The notes under the pieces: generated by a model
Told to the model about the DNA's origin: nothing
The model's input: only the letters and a program-made list of their open reading frames with translations
Databases searched by the model: none
Part shown: positions 37,932-49,400 of the stretch, one piece after another
How positions within the stretch are numbered: position 1 is the first letter of the stretch
How the letters are laid out: every line of letters starts with the position of its first letter
Position numbers and translations under genes: made by a program
NCBI RefSeq assembly: GCF_964340395.1
Contig: NC_135553.1
Location: 14,389,001 to 14,453,000, forward strand
Source: Glandiceps talaboti
Taxonomy: Eukaryota; Hemichordata; Enteropneusta; Spengelidae
Length of the DNA stretch: 64,000 nucleotides
Direction of reading: 5' to 3'

Positions 37932-39252
37932 GGCTTAAAGCTGCACTAGCTGCAACTGGAATGTTATTTTAAAAAACTGTTTTGTGAGATATAAGACTTA
38001 CTCATAATATTGTCCACCCTGAATAGTATTGAATCACCTGTTGGTAAACAATTTGTGCAACTGTACTCGTATGGTACGATAAATCCAATCAAATTTATTT
38101 TTGGGTCAACACCTTAAATTCAGCGCCCCAATGCAATTTTAATTTCAACCTATTACTGTACTACTTATGGATAAAATCAATTCCTAATTGACATGTACAG
38201 TGTCTAATTATTGGTATTTGAATTTTTCAGGGAATATATTGTTGGTTGAAAAAAATTACGCCCAGTTACAGCTAGTACCATTATATGATTGTATAAACAC
38301 TCTAGAAACAAGGAACTGTAAAGATGTTATATTGTTACCAGAGAACATGGCTGACAGATGCACCATTTTGATACTTAGTAAAAATTCAGTCGAACTTTGT
38401 GTGTTTTGAAGTATTGTGGAATATATACAAATCTATGGTGCTTAGGGAACAAAAAATTATGTTGAGAATTGTACTTCTTCTGTAAATAATATCTTTGTAG
38501 TGTGAAAATTCTTGATAGTTGTAAAATAGTGCAAAAACCTGTGTGCTGGTAGTTGGATGGTGTTACTTGCTAGTATTTCTCGAATGAATGTGAATATTTT
38601 ATCCATGCATCATTTGTCACAAATCAAATGACATCACAATATGCTAATGACTACACAATATGCAAATGACTGGTATGATTGATGAGACGGTTGTTGAAGT
38701 GACATTCATAGTAAACACAAATTACTAGAATTGCTGGAATCATAATACATGTATATATATGACCAGACCATTCTTTCAAAACTCATAATTGAGAAGAAAA
38801 TTTAGTCTCCCTCTGTAATTAACCAAGACACTCAAAAACTATGCTATCGTCTGCTGCCGAAAGTTTGAACAAAATTTAAGAAAACTGAATTTTGTTATGT
38901 GGGGATATAAATTTAGAATCACTTGGATGTGACAGTGTATTTTTGTACATTCCAATACTCAATATTTGAGTTGCTAAACTGTTAGAGAGGTAAGCGGGTA
39001 CAATGTATTAAAACATTCTAGTGTTTGTTTGTCTGTGTATGTAGAAGGGTTTCTACACGAGCAGAACTGTCTGATTATCCATGGCACTTTGCATGTATCT
39101 ATCAAGAAGAAATCGCTGTCATTAAAGACAGAAAGAAAACAGAAAGATTCAGAGAGATTGCAGTGTCATACTAAGGGATTGTAAAAGTTGCATGGTGTGC
39201 TCCAGAGAAATAACCAAAAGAGCGAAGGTGTAAGATTACCTACCCCTATATT
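37932..39252. other. Intergenic sequence left of the LINE locus
   Basis: No exon, RNA gene or strong repeat recognised. Open frames, such as one at 38188-38409, are short, without family resemblance, and do not show splice or codon signals that would support them. Confidence 0.6.
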
Positions 39253-40120
39253 CCTGTGTTGGTGTAATCCATTTGGCAGAAAACAATAGGAATAAACCAA
39301 AATTGAGAATCGATGGGGAAGTACCAGGTTTCCTGACACTATTGTGCATCACCCCATAGTAGATGGAAGATTTTTTAGATAGATTAGCTGAGATACTAAA
39401 TGATATGTTTGTGTTGTTTTACCAAAGATTATGAAAAGTAATATTTGATTTTTGCCTGTTTTATATGATTGGGCAAAATGACAAGTTTCATATATCTACC
39501 TTCAAATAATAAAGGCTGGAACTGATCTTGAAGTATTTGCTCTTGTAAATTGCTTTCTTTTCAAATTAAATAGTGGATTATTATAGAACGGTTTCGATGT
39601 ATTTGTTTGTATGTATTGGATGTATGTATGTATGTATGTATGTATGTATGTATGTGTGTGTGTATGTATGTATGTATGTATGAATGTATGTGTGTATGTA
39701 TGTATGTGTGTGTGTGTATGCATGTATGTATGTGTGTGTATGGGTGTACATGTGTGTGTATGTATTGGCCATTAAAAGTTTCAACATGAAGCAGTCTAAA
39801 AATAAATGCAATCCAATTTGTCTGGTACATGAGCACAATGACACATTCTAGAAATGAAATCTAATTGGCTATTGCTGTGTTGTAGTCAAGCGTTAATAGC
39901 AGTCCACACTCTGACTGATAGTGATGCTCTACTTATAATTTGAAGTAGAGAGCGCCACCAACGGTCTGAGTATAGTATGATAATAGTCTAGACTCAAAAT
40001 CTCAACCCCCCCCCCCCCCTCCACACACATTTTTTCACAACTGTTTTTTTAAAGTTCTATATTCTATACAAACACACACATCCCTGATTCCATCAAGTTG
40101 TTGTGGATTGTTTGATGAAT
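39253..40120 (+). repeat. 868-bp direct repeat, left copy flanking the LINE
   Basis: From CCTGTGTTGGTG to TTTGATGAAT this matches 43809-44675 nearly base for base. I found one substitution (T versus G near 39471), one fewer TGTA unit in the microsatellite, and 14 versus 9 C in the poly-C run. It includes a TGTA/TG microsatellite at 39600-39765. No gene is recognised in it. Confidence 0.95.
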
Positions 40121-43100
40121 AGTATAGTATTTATTTGTCTTAAGGCCACCGGCCAATATGACACAATACATAATGCAATTTTAACAATATAGAAATATGA
40201 ACAGGATAAACAAAAAAAAGAAAGTAAACGTTCTATACACTCATTGAAACAATTTTACAGAAAATATTCTTTTCTCAAGTTAATGGCTTTAAACACAAAT
40301 TTACCGAGATTTCGAAAAACTGTTTGTGACTCTGACCTCATTAATGTACAAAATTTATCTTCTGTAGGAAAAATATAGTAATACTGAGGTAAAAGATATC
40401 TCAAGTTCTGATACAGTGGACATACAAATATGACATGGTATTCATCCTCTATACCCTGTGTACAAATTTCACAGATTCTGTTATCAATGTCAACACCAGT
40501 GTAAATACCCTCTTGAACTCTTAAACCGAGACATGAACATCTCAATCTGGCTAACGCATGTCTATACTTTAAATCTGTAATCTCCATCAAGTATTTCTCT
40601 GGCTCCAGCATACTTTTGAAATTACGATATGTTTTGAGTCTGTCTTTTGTGCATATTTCACTATACCATTCCTGTTTGTAAACATCAGTTACACGTTGTT
40701 TGAATTCCGAAATGAACGATGCCATGTCCCCTACACCTTGATGAAGCCAAACTATGCCAAAGCCATATGAGCAAAGGACATGTTTGATCTCTGTGGCCCA
40801 TGATGAGTGACCATTTTCGTCATTTTTAAACATGAGCTTGTATGCATGCGCGGCTAGTCTGTCATCTGAGAGCCCAGTAAGGCGTAACCAATACTTAATG
40901 CATTTTGTAATTGAGTTAATAAACAAGGGATATCTTCCACATTCCCCAAGTACAGCTTCATTTGGAGTACTTTGGGTAACGCCTAAAAAATGTTTACAAA
41001 ATTTTAAGTGTACCCTTTCTGTTATAACATATTGCTTATATCCCCAAATCTCAGTTCCGTACAATAATATTGGTGCAATAAGAGAATCAAACAGTTTAAA
41101 ATAAACATCACGTTTGACGGTACCAACTTTTCGTTCGAACTTAAAAATTGAATACATTGCTTTCCGTGCCTGAGCGGCTAAATTACCTACAGCTTTTGTC
41201 CATGTGTTCCTACATGACAACAATAAACCAAGATATTTGTATGATGTTACAACATCAATGACCTTTCCATTCATTTTCCAAGTTTCACTCCTTGCATTAT
41301 GACCCCCTTTGCGGAATACTACAACCTTTGTTTTGTCCGTGTTTATCTGGAGTTTCCACTTGTTACAAAATTCAGCAAGTACGTGAATCAATCTTTGCAA
41401 ACCAATGACAGAGTCTGCGAAGAGTATAATGTCGTCTGCATAAAGTAAGATAAATAAATCATACATTTCCTGTGTTAATTGTATACCCCTAACACCAACA
41501 GTTTTAATCATGCGATACAATTCATCAATGAAAAAGGAGAATAGCACAGGGCTTAAAACACTTCCTTGTCTTACACCAATGTTGCAATTAAAATAATCTG
41601 ACACTCCCCCATCTAAACGCACACATGATTTGACATCACTATACATGGATTTGACTACGTTATACATTTTGCCAGAGAGGCCAATAGACTGAAGTTTAAA
41701 AAACAGACATTTGTGATTAACGGAATCAAACGCTTTTGCAAAGTCCACAAACAGGCAGTAAAATTTCCCTCTCCTTCTTCTGAGGTAGTTCTGAATCATA
41801 GCATGTAAAGAAAAGATATTGTCCATTGTTGAATACCCTTTACGGAATCCAGCTTGGGCATTACAAATAGCATTAGTGTTTTCAGCCCATCTATATAACC
41901 TATCATTTAAAACACTGCAGAATATTTTCCCAAACACGTCTAATAAGGTTATTCCCCTATAATTATTGGGATCTGATTTGGAACCTTTTTTGTACAATGG
42001 GATAATAACACCACGTGACCATCCTTTAGGGAAATTACCTGTATCAAAAATATTGTTGAATAGATTATTCATAATGGGCAACAAGGTAGATACAGTACAT
42101 TTGAAAAATTCTGACGGTATGCCGTCTGGACCAGGTGATTTGCCGTTTTTCAATCTTAATACCACTTTCATGATTTCCTCGTCAGTGATGCTTGAATTCA
42201 AAATATCTAAATACGTATCATCTGAATCCAAACCTACACTATTCTCTTCCTCAAAAGTTACACCAAATGACGTATTTTGAGGGTTGCTTAATTTTGTGAA
42301 ATAGTCGACCCACTGTTTGCATGAAATTGACGGGTTATCACGTGATCCTTTCTGACTGTCTTTGATCATGGCCCACATACCATCACTACCTGAAACATGC
42401 TCCCATTGGTTTCTCAGTTTTGTCGATAATGTATCAGCATAGTTTCTTTTAAACTTCCTGCATGTATTTCTGAACAAGTTTCGACTACGTTTGTAGACGT
42501 GCAAAGATTCTTCTGTGCTATTTTTCCTAAATTCATACAATTTTTTTTTCACCTGATGTTTTTGCTGCTGACAAATACGGTTGAACCATGGGGGCTGTTG
42601 TTGGCGCGATCGCTTTTGTGTACCACTTGGACATTTCATGCAAGATCCCGCCATTTTGACAGCTTTAACAATACAATCGATCGCTTCATCATTATTGACA
42701 CCAATATTTGCATTACACTCCTCTAAGAGGTTGGCCACATCACCTGTACCAAATTTATTTACAAAGGTATGCTCTTCTTTAGAATTCCATCTATACCTTG
42801 TGAACTCATTCATATTCATGTCTCCATCTGTGTGTCGATGTAATTTACACCTTAAAACACTTTCAATGGGAAAGTGATCCGATTCGTTTCTATCTCCAAC
42901 TTTAAAATCCGCAATTGAATCAAATAAACAAGACGATACGACTATGAAATCTACAACACTTTTACCATTGCTGGCTGTACATGTAATGTGGCCTTCCCTG
43001 TCACCATTAAATCTACCATTTAATACATGCATTGAAAGTGTACAACACAAAGAAAGCAAACTTTTACCGAAATTGTTTGAAGTCTTATCTTTTGATTTGC

Positions 43101-43808
43101 GAGCCATACAAAACAGATCACCCTCGTAAATATGAGCTGGTATTGAGAGATAGCTTACGTCATCATATGTTATATAATCATTCTCCTCTGCAATCCTTGC
43201 ATTGAGATCACCTAAAATGATATTGTCTACATGCTCGAAATGTGTATTCAATCGAATAAGCTCATTTTCTAAAATATTGATACCATCTTTTTCGTTTTCG
43301 TACACATGTGAACCTTCCGGTGGAACATAAACAGCTCCAAGTAAAATATCTTTAGTAGTGCCAAAATATTCTGCATTAAACAACAAAAATATCGCATCTG
43401 TCATGTTAGTGTCAATACGTTTAATACCATCAATTATACCCTTCCATATGGCTACAACTACACCCCCACTTGGTCTTCCCCTTGATCCTCGTTTTCTTTC
43501 CCTTACAGTTGAGAATATAACAAATTCGGGAAAATATGCACTAACATCTATGTCATGGGTAAGCCATGTTTCTTGTAAACAAAATATGTGAAAACTTGTA
43601 CAATAGTGTATAAAACTTTGGTCCCATAAATGCCCCCTTAATCCCCTGACATTCCATGACATGAAATTTAGTTCTTTAACGTTACATGCGTTATGTGTAT
43701 TTGTATTATGGCCTTGGCCTGACCCCTATCTATTAGTATTCTGTTGAACAACAGCTTCAATGCCTTCATCATACATGTATACATTTCTCCCGCCATTTTC
43801 ATAACCAA
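40121..43808 (-). mobile_element. 5'-truncated LINE (APE-type non-LTR retrotransposon)
   Basis: The 3688-bp insert lies exactly between the two 868-bp direct repeats. On the minus strand it begins inside the last residues of an upstream frame (GGRNVYMYDEGIEAVVQQ), which ends at a TAG about 75 nt before the main ORF. So the element is 5'-truncated, as LINE copies commonly are. The 3' end has a short UTR with a GGCCGGTGGCC hairpin and an A/T-rich tail (ACAAATAAATACTATACT). The intact ORF indicates a young copy. Confidence 0.9.
40255..43662 (-). CDS. LINE ORF2: endonuclease/reverse transcriptase, intact, 1135 residues
   Basis: An apurinic-type endonuclease occupies about residues 1-270, with SWNVRGL (2-8), LQETW (29-33), GDLNAR (151-156) and SDHFP (261-265). 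The reverse transcriptase covers about 490-810, with GKSPGPDGIP (507-516), NNYRGITLL (566-574), FVDFAKAFD (638-646), GVRQGSVLSP (696-705) and the catalytic YADD (741-744). A carboxyl-terminal Cys/His motif CEIC...H...C falls at 1064-1081. No RNase H domain was recognised. It would perform target-primed reverse transcription. All catalytic motifs are present and there is no internal stop, so this copy may be recently active. The start at SWNV coincides with the conserved endonuclease edge. The clade (L2/CR1-like or another APE LINE) is not certain without a phylogeny. Confidence 0.95.
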   Translation of the reverse strand: MSWNVRGLRGHLWDQSFIHYCTSFHIFCLQETWLTHDIDVSAYFPEFVIFSTVRERKRGSRGRPSGGVVVAIWKGIIDGIKRIDTNMTDAIFLLFNAEYFGTTKDILLGAVYVPPEGSHVYENEKDGINILENELIRLNTHFEHVDNIILGDLNARIAEENDYITYDDVSYLSIPAHIYEGDLFCMARKSKDKTSNNFGKSLLSLCCTLSMHVLNGRFNGDREGHITCTASNGKSVVDFIVVSSCLFDSIADFKVGDRNESDHFPIESVLRCKLHRHTDGDMNMNEFTRYRWNSKEEHTFVNKFGTGDVANLLEECNANIGVNNDEAIDCIVKAVKMAGSCMKCPSGTQKRSRQQQPPWFNRICQQQKHQVKKKLYEFRKNSTEESLHVYKRSRNLFRNTCRKFKRNYADTLSTKLRNQWEHVSGSDGMWAMIKDSQKGSRDNPSISCKQWVDYFTKLSNPQNTSFGVTFEEENSVGLDSDDTYLDILNSSITDEEIMKVVLRLKNGKSPGPDGIPSEFFKCTVSTLLPIMNNLFNNIFDTGNFPKGWSRGVIIPLYKKGSKSDPNNYRGITLLDVFGKIFCSVLNDRLYRWAENTNAICNAQAGFRKGYSTMDNIFSLHAMIQNYLRRRRGKFYCLFVDFAKAFDSVNHKCLFFKLQSIGLSGKMYNVVKSMYSDVKSCVRLDGGVSDYFNCNIGVRQGSVLSPVLFSFFIDELYRMIKTVGVRGIQLTQEMYDLFILLYADDIILFADSVIGLQRLIHVLAEFCNKWKLQINTDKTKVVVFRKGGHNARSETWKMNGKVIDVVTSYKYLGLLLSCRNTWTKAVGNLAAQARKAMYSIFKFERKVGTVKRDVYFKLFDSLIAPILLYGTEIWGYKQYVITERVHLKFCKHFLGVTQSTPNEAVLGECGRYPLFINSITKCIKYWLRLTGLSDDRLAAHAYKLMFKNDENGHSSWATEIKHVLCSYGFGIVWLHQGVGDMASFISEFKQRVTDVYKQEWYSEICTKDRLKTYRNFKSMLEPEKYLMEITDLKYRHALARLRCSCLGLRVQEGIYTGVDIDNRICEICTQGIEDEYHVIFVCPLYQNLRYLLPQYYYIFPTEDKFCTLMRSESQTVFRNLGKFVFKAINLRKEYFL

Positions 43809-44675
43809 CCTGTGTTGGTGTAATCCATTTGGCAGAAAACAATAGGAATAAACCAAAATTGAGAATCGATGGGGAAGTACCAGGTTTCCTGACACTATTG
43901 TGCATCACCCCATAGTAGATGGAAGATTTTTTAGATAGATTAGCTGAGATACTAAATGATATGTTTGTGTTGTTTTACCAAAGATTATGAAAAGTAATAT
44001 TTGATTTTTGCCTGTTTGATATGATTGGGCAAAATGACAAGTTTCATATATCTACCTTCAAATAATAAAGGCTGGAACTGATCTTGAAGTATTTGCTCTT
44101 GTAAATTGCTTTCTTTTCAAATTAAATAGTGGATTATTATAGAACGGTTTCGATGTATTTGTTTGTATGTATTGGATGTATGTATGTATGTATGTATGTA
44201 TGTATGTATGTATGTGTGTGTGTATGTATGTATGTATGTATGAATGTATGTGTGTATGTATGTATGTGTGTGTGTGTATGCATGTATGTATGTGTGTGTA
44301 TGGGTGTACATGTGTGTGTATGTATTGGCCATTAAAAGTTTCAACATGAAGCAGTCTAAAAATAAATGCAATCCAATTTGTCTGGTACATGAGCACAATG
44401 ACACATTCTAGAAATGAAATCTAATTGGCTATTGCTGTGTTGTAGTCAAGCGTTAATAGCAGTCCACACTCTGACTGATAGTGATGCTCTACTTATAATT
44501 TGAAGTAGAGAGCGCCACCAACGGTCTGAGTATAGTATGATAATAGTCTAGACTCAAAATCTCAACCCCCCCCCTCCACACACATTTTTTCACAACTGTT
44601 TTTTTAAAGTTCTATATTCTATACAAACACACACATCCCTGATTCCATCAAGTTGTTGTGGATTGTTTGATGAAT
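43809..44675 (+). repeat. 868-bp direct repeat, right copy flanking the LINE
   Basis: Nearly identical second copy of 39253-40120, at 867 bp. Identity stops on the left exactly where the LINE sequence begins and on the right at TGAAT, where a 40-bp tandem repeat starts. Confidence 0.95.
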
Positions 44676-44800
44676 GTAGATTTCCTTAGGAGTGATGGGA
44701 ATAACTACTGGGCATGTAGATTTCCTTAGGAGTGAGGGGAATAACTACTGATCATGTAGATTTCCTCAGGAGTATAAAGGGGAATAACTGCTGGGTATAT
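44676..44800. repeat. Three-copy 40-bp tandem repeat
   Basis: GTAGATTTCCTTAGGAGTGA followed by GGGAATAACTACTG occurs at 44676 and 44716, and a more diverged copy starts at 44756. The first unit begins at the base after the right direct repeat. Confidence 0.9.
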
Positions 44801-46478
44801 AGAGGATCATATAGCCCATACTGTACATTTCATTCTTTGGATGAAATATCTATACTATTGACTTCATCACCATACTATTAGTTAAAGTAGTATTGTCCAG
44901 CACTGTAATTTAAAACCACAGGCCTTAAATACAGCAATGTCCAAGACACAATTTCCTTTTTTGTTGTGTCAGTGGAAACATATGCTCTGACTTGTGTGAA
45001 AGGGATTTTCTAGAAAAGTTCATAATACCAGCATAATCATGTGATGATCTTTGATTTGACTGCAAAACATACAGAAAGGTACAAATCCATAAAAGCCAAA
45101 CTTCAAAATGCTAACTTCTCAATGACTTTATTTCATGGTATTCTTGTAATAATAATAATACTACATTCAGCTCTGTTGTCACTACCAATACCATACTATT
45201 TCACTTTAATAATACTTGTACACTCATAATATATAATAATGTTCATTGTGGGAAAAAATGTGAAAAATAAAATCATTGTCATCCATATCCAAAAAAAAAT
45301 TTAGTATTCAATAAGAGGTTAACCCTGTTAACAGACTATTATGAATCTGATGAGAAAAGGTCGATAGGTCAAAGGTTGAAGGTCAAAAACCACCATTTTT
45401 GTTGACTCTGCAAAAGGACATTTTGTTGGTTTATATGGAGTACACTTTTTACTGAATTTGATGACTACTTTGCACTTGAAAAGTCTTCATATTTCATATT
45501 CTTTGATCGCAGACAAAATTATTATAATTATAGCATTTTGTAAAAGTGTATTTTCACTCTAAATTTAAAATGACACCAGATTAAAATTTAATCATGGTGG
45601 AGGCTTCATACATTTCACATATTTCATGTATACTGTGTTTGTTCTTTGAGTTCCATTTTTTATATGTATTCTCCTATATAAATAGGAGATCTCTATCATC
45701 CCTGCAGCAGTGGTTCCAGCAGGGCTGTAACAAGGTGTTTTTACATCCTTGTACTAAGAAAGCATGCCATTGTCTGTAAAAGGGCTGCTGCCAATACCCC
45801 TGCTACTGGCAATGTATAGGAATGTTGACACCCCTGCAGCGCACACCTATATGACAACCCTGTGTCAGAGATGTTACCAACAGCCCTACAGCAGCCCTGC
45901 TGATGACAAGGTTGGTACAGACTGCTTGTAACATCCCTGCAGCAGAGATATTACCAACACCCCTACAGCAGCCCCGCCTAATGGCAAAGCTGGCATAGAC
46001 TGCTGCTAACATCCCTACATCAGAGATGCTACCAACACCCCTGCACCAACTCTGTCACTGCTGTGTATGGGCTATATAAACACAGAACACATGAAATATG
46101 ATGCATTCAAAAAATTCTTTGATCAGATTAAATTAGATTTGCAATGAAAATGAACTATTCAACAATACAAATGTCCATCTTGTTTGAATTGATAACTATG
46201 TCTTTAAAAAATGAAAGATTTTAACAATGATATAAATGAGGATGGGACCCTGATGTCTCCATTATAAACAATTTTTGCTGAATTCACACCTTAGGTGCCT
46301 TGTATGATTGATCCCCAAATTTTCATGGTACAAATAACACTGTCCTAAGGGCAAGTTCACGCTACTGTGTTAAGAGGTGGTGAAGATTATTTCAACTATT
46401 CTGGGGTTGAGGAGAAAAGATTTAGTTTTTATGGCACTGAGTGGGATAGAGATGTAGAAATGAAATACTGATCCACTG
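44801..46478. other. Intergenic DNA / POLR3E 3' UTR
   Basis: No further exon recognised after the POLR3E stop. It contains the 77-bp degenerate tandem repeat at 45700-46055. A minus-strand AATAAA (TTTATT at 45127-45132) is one possible distal polyadenylation signal. Confidence 0.5.
45700..46055. repeat. Degenerate tandem repeat, about 77-bp unit
   Basis: CAGAGATRTTACCAACA, CCCTACAGCAGCC and AACATCCCT recur with a period of 77-78 bp (for example 45866, 45943, 46021). The left part is more diverged. Confidence 0.8.
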
Positions 46479-49400
46479 CTATGAGACTGGTACTGTACCA
46501 CGTAAATACCAATATGCACCCTTTGTGACACAGCATGTCTGAAAAGAACAACAAGAAATATATCACATTCAAACTCCAAGTAAAGTTTGTATTGGTAACT
46601 AGAAGTACGTCAAATTGTTAATTTCAAAATTTGTTGTATCAGTAACATCATAGTATGATATGGCTGAAATAAAACAATAAAATTAGTATGTGAATATCAA
46701 ATCGAAGATTTCAAAATTTCCAAGTTAGTCTGTATCAGTAACATAGTATGGTATGTCTGAAATGAACAATGAAATATATCAATGGTGATTTCACACACAC
46801 CATGGGGTACTGTCATGTTTTTCCCAACCATTTGCATATTATTTGCATACATGTACACAATAATGTTTTCAGTCTTGCACTGCAGTGTGAATACCACTAG
46901 TATGTCACACTGGTGCAAGTCATCACTGGTACAAATTATTTTATATTTCCGTTCTGACAAACCTACCTACCAACCTGTCAACTTCCCAAACATGTTATTA
47001 CGAATCTACCAACCCACTCAACTCAGGCAGCTTTGAAACACATCTCATTTTCAGGCCTTCACACTGACCACCTTATTAATGTCAAATCACATAATAAAAG
47101 ACAAAATCTGTGAAATCTTACCTTTAAAATTTTATCAAATTCTGATTTAGAAGTTGGTTCTGTGCCGAGAGTCTCTTGAAATTTTTCTGTAAATTGGTTA
47201 CGTCTGTATTTAAAGTTATACTTATACATCTCTATCATAACTTTCCTGTACTGTAACCAAACAAACAAACAAATCGAAATTAATTAGTATATTTACAATA
47301 ATATTTGTTTGTGCTGGGAAGTGGTTTTCTTTTTATGCAGATGAATACATCCATACACATAATTTTACAGAAACCCATTCAGGTTCGGGACTGCATGACA
47401 GGGCAATATTGCACACTCCACATCACATCACTGTGGAACTGTCACGGCTTTCCCAGTCAGTCCACAGGCAATCCCGGAGTCACCCAGACCCTGGCAACAT
47501 AGCACCTGTACATGTGGGCTACATATGAGTAATTGTCTTCAACTGTTTGAGTCATTACTCCAGGAGTCGTCTTGTGAGTGAAACATGGCTAAGTGATACA
47601 GCCAAACAATTGAGTCTCTTGAACACTCACCCTGGGTTTGGGTCAGTCACAGAAAATTGTGTCTCTGGTAGGATTTGAACTCATGACCTCCCAACTGTTA
47701 ATCTTTCAAAAAACTTTCAGACAAAATTTTGCTTGCTTGGGGAGTCAATAGTACTACATATCAGGTGAAATTCTCAACAGCATACAGTAGACCACTCAAC
47801 TTACTCATCTTAACTACCAATATCTAGCAATGGCAAATAATAACATTATTATGAAAATTCTCACCTTATCAAAGTCATCCCCATGACTTGCTAACGCAAA
47901 TATTCTCTTGTCTTCAACTTGGGCATTAGAAGGATACTGTCAATAGAAAGCATATGTCATCAAAGTTATCACTATCTTTCAAAGAGAACTCTTCCAATGT
48001 AACAATACCATTGATATTCCTAATCAAGCCAAATCCTATAAATGACTACTTTTGGTTGAAGGGGGAATGAAGACAGTTTCATGAACTTTGGGTTCCTGAG
48101 AGTCATGTCATTGTTTTACATCATCTACATTACGTGCGATTTCAGAGAAACATCAAGTTTAAGTTGTCCCCCATTTGATGATCTTAGCTGTGGGTCACAT
48201 AGCCTCATGGGAGTCAGCAGAAATGTTTATGCGATGGTTGAACAATGAATATTCATGACCCCTAACAGCCTATTACCTTCGGTGAAAACTTCATGAATAT
48301 TCATTGCTCAACCACTGCATAAACATTTCCGCTAACTCCCATAGACAATATTGACCACAGCATTTGAAGGGATAACATTATGCATAAATTGGTATAAAAA
48401 ATACAGAAGAATTTATTATGTACAATTTCAGGGTTTCTTTCCATCAAGACTGAAATAAACACACTACATTTCCTTAGTTAATTATCACTCATTGATATGT
48501 AAATATTATGTAAATATGATAACCATATTTGGTATTGAAATTATGTAAATGAAAGTGTGCATATTTGATATGCTAATTGTATGCAAATGTGTGTAAACAG
48601 TCCGCCATATTTGGTCAATGCAAATAGGAATCCTGAGTCTGTAGCAAACCAACTTACAGCTATATTCAGAGCTTGTGCCCCAATGTCAACAGCACATTGT
48701 TCCAGTAGAGTATCGGAGACTCCTGACGCTAGTATATGTCCTGGAGGACAACCTGCTAATTTACTGACTAGTAATCTCCGCATTTCACTGATTGTTAATA
48801 TGCACTGTTGTAACAGTTTCTCCTGCACAAACTTTTGAACTTCAGTCCTTAGTTGTTGATTATTGGGATCAATGTGAGGTCCATTCTTAGTCACATGATT
48901 CAAGGTCAAAGGTTGTGTTTTGAGTCCGGGTGGTGAAGCACTTAGAGATGTCTCCATTGGAACAGGAGTAGATTCATTATTTGTGGTGGCTAGCTGGTCA
49001 GCTTTAGACTTAGCCTTGGTCTTTGCTTGCTTCACACGTTCCTTTCCACAAATGAATTCTGCACTGGTTGCAGCTGAAAATACATATGATAGAGAAATTG
49101 AAATAAATGGGTTATTTTTGTGCTGATTGCTAGAAACTCAGGTACCTTCAAAGTAGAGAATTTCACAAAATTATTAAATGAGCAAAGAATACAATGTTCC
49201 TTAAAGGGTGAACACTACTCCAGAAAATAAAGGTACAGATGTAATGTATTTTGTAAACTTCAAATGGGTTCTGGAGAGTCATTTCAAGGCTTAACATACA
49301 TAAATTTCATGCAAATTACTAAAGACACACCAAATTGGAATACCCTTTCATCTATTTTATCCTTTCATCAGTAAACAGGGGATGTGCAGCCCAAGTTCAA

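Noticed and set aside
39502-39844. His/Thr/Tyr-rich minus-strand frames, repeated at 44058-44404
   Set aside because: Translations of the TGTA/TG microsatellite inside the 868-bp direct repeat.
42341-42348. TCACGTGA palindrome
   Set aside because: It lies inside the LINE coding sequence and is probably coincidental.
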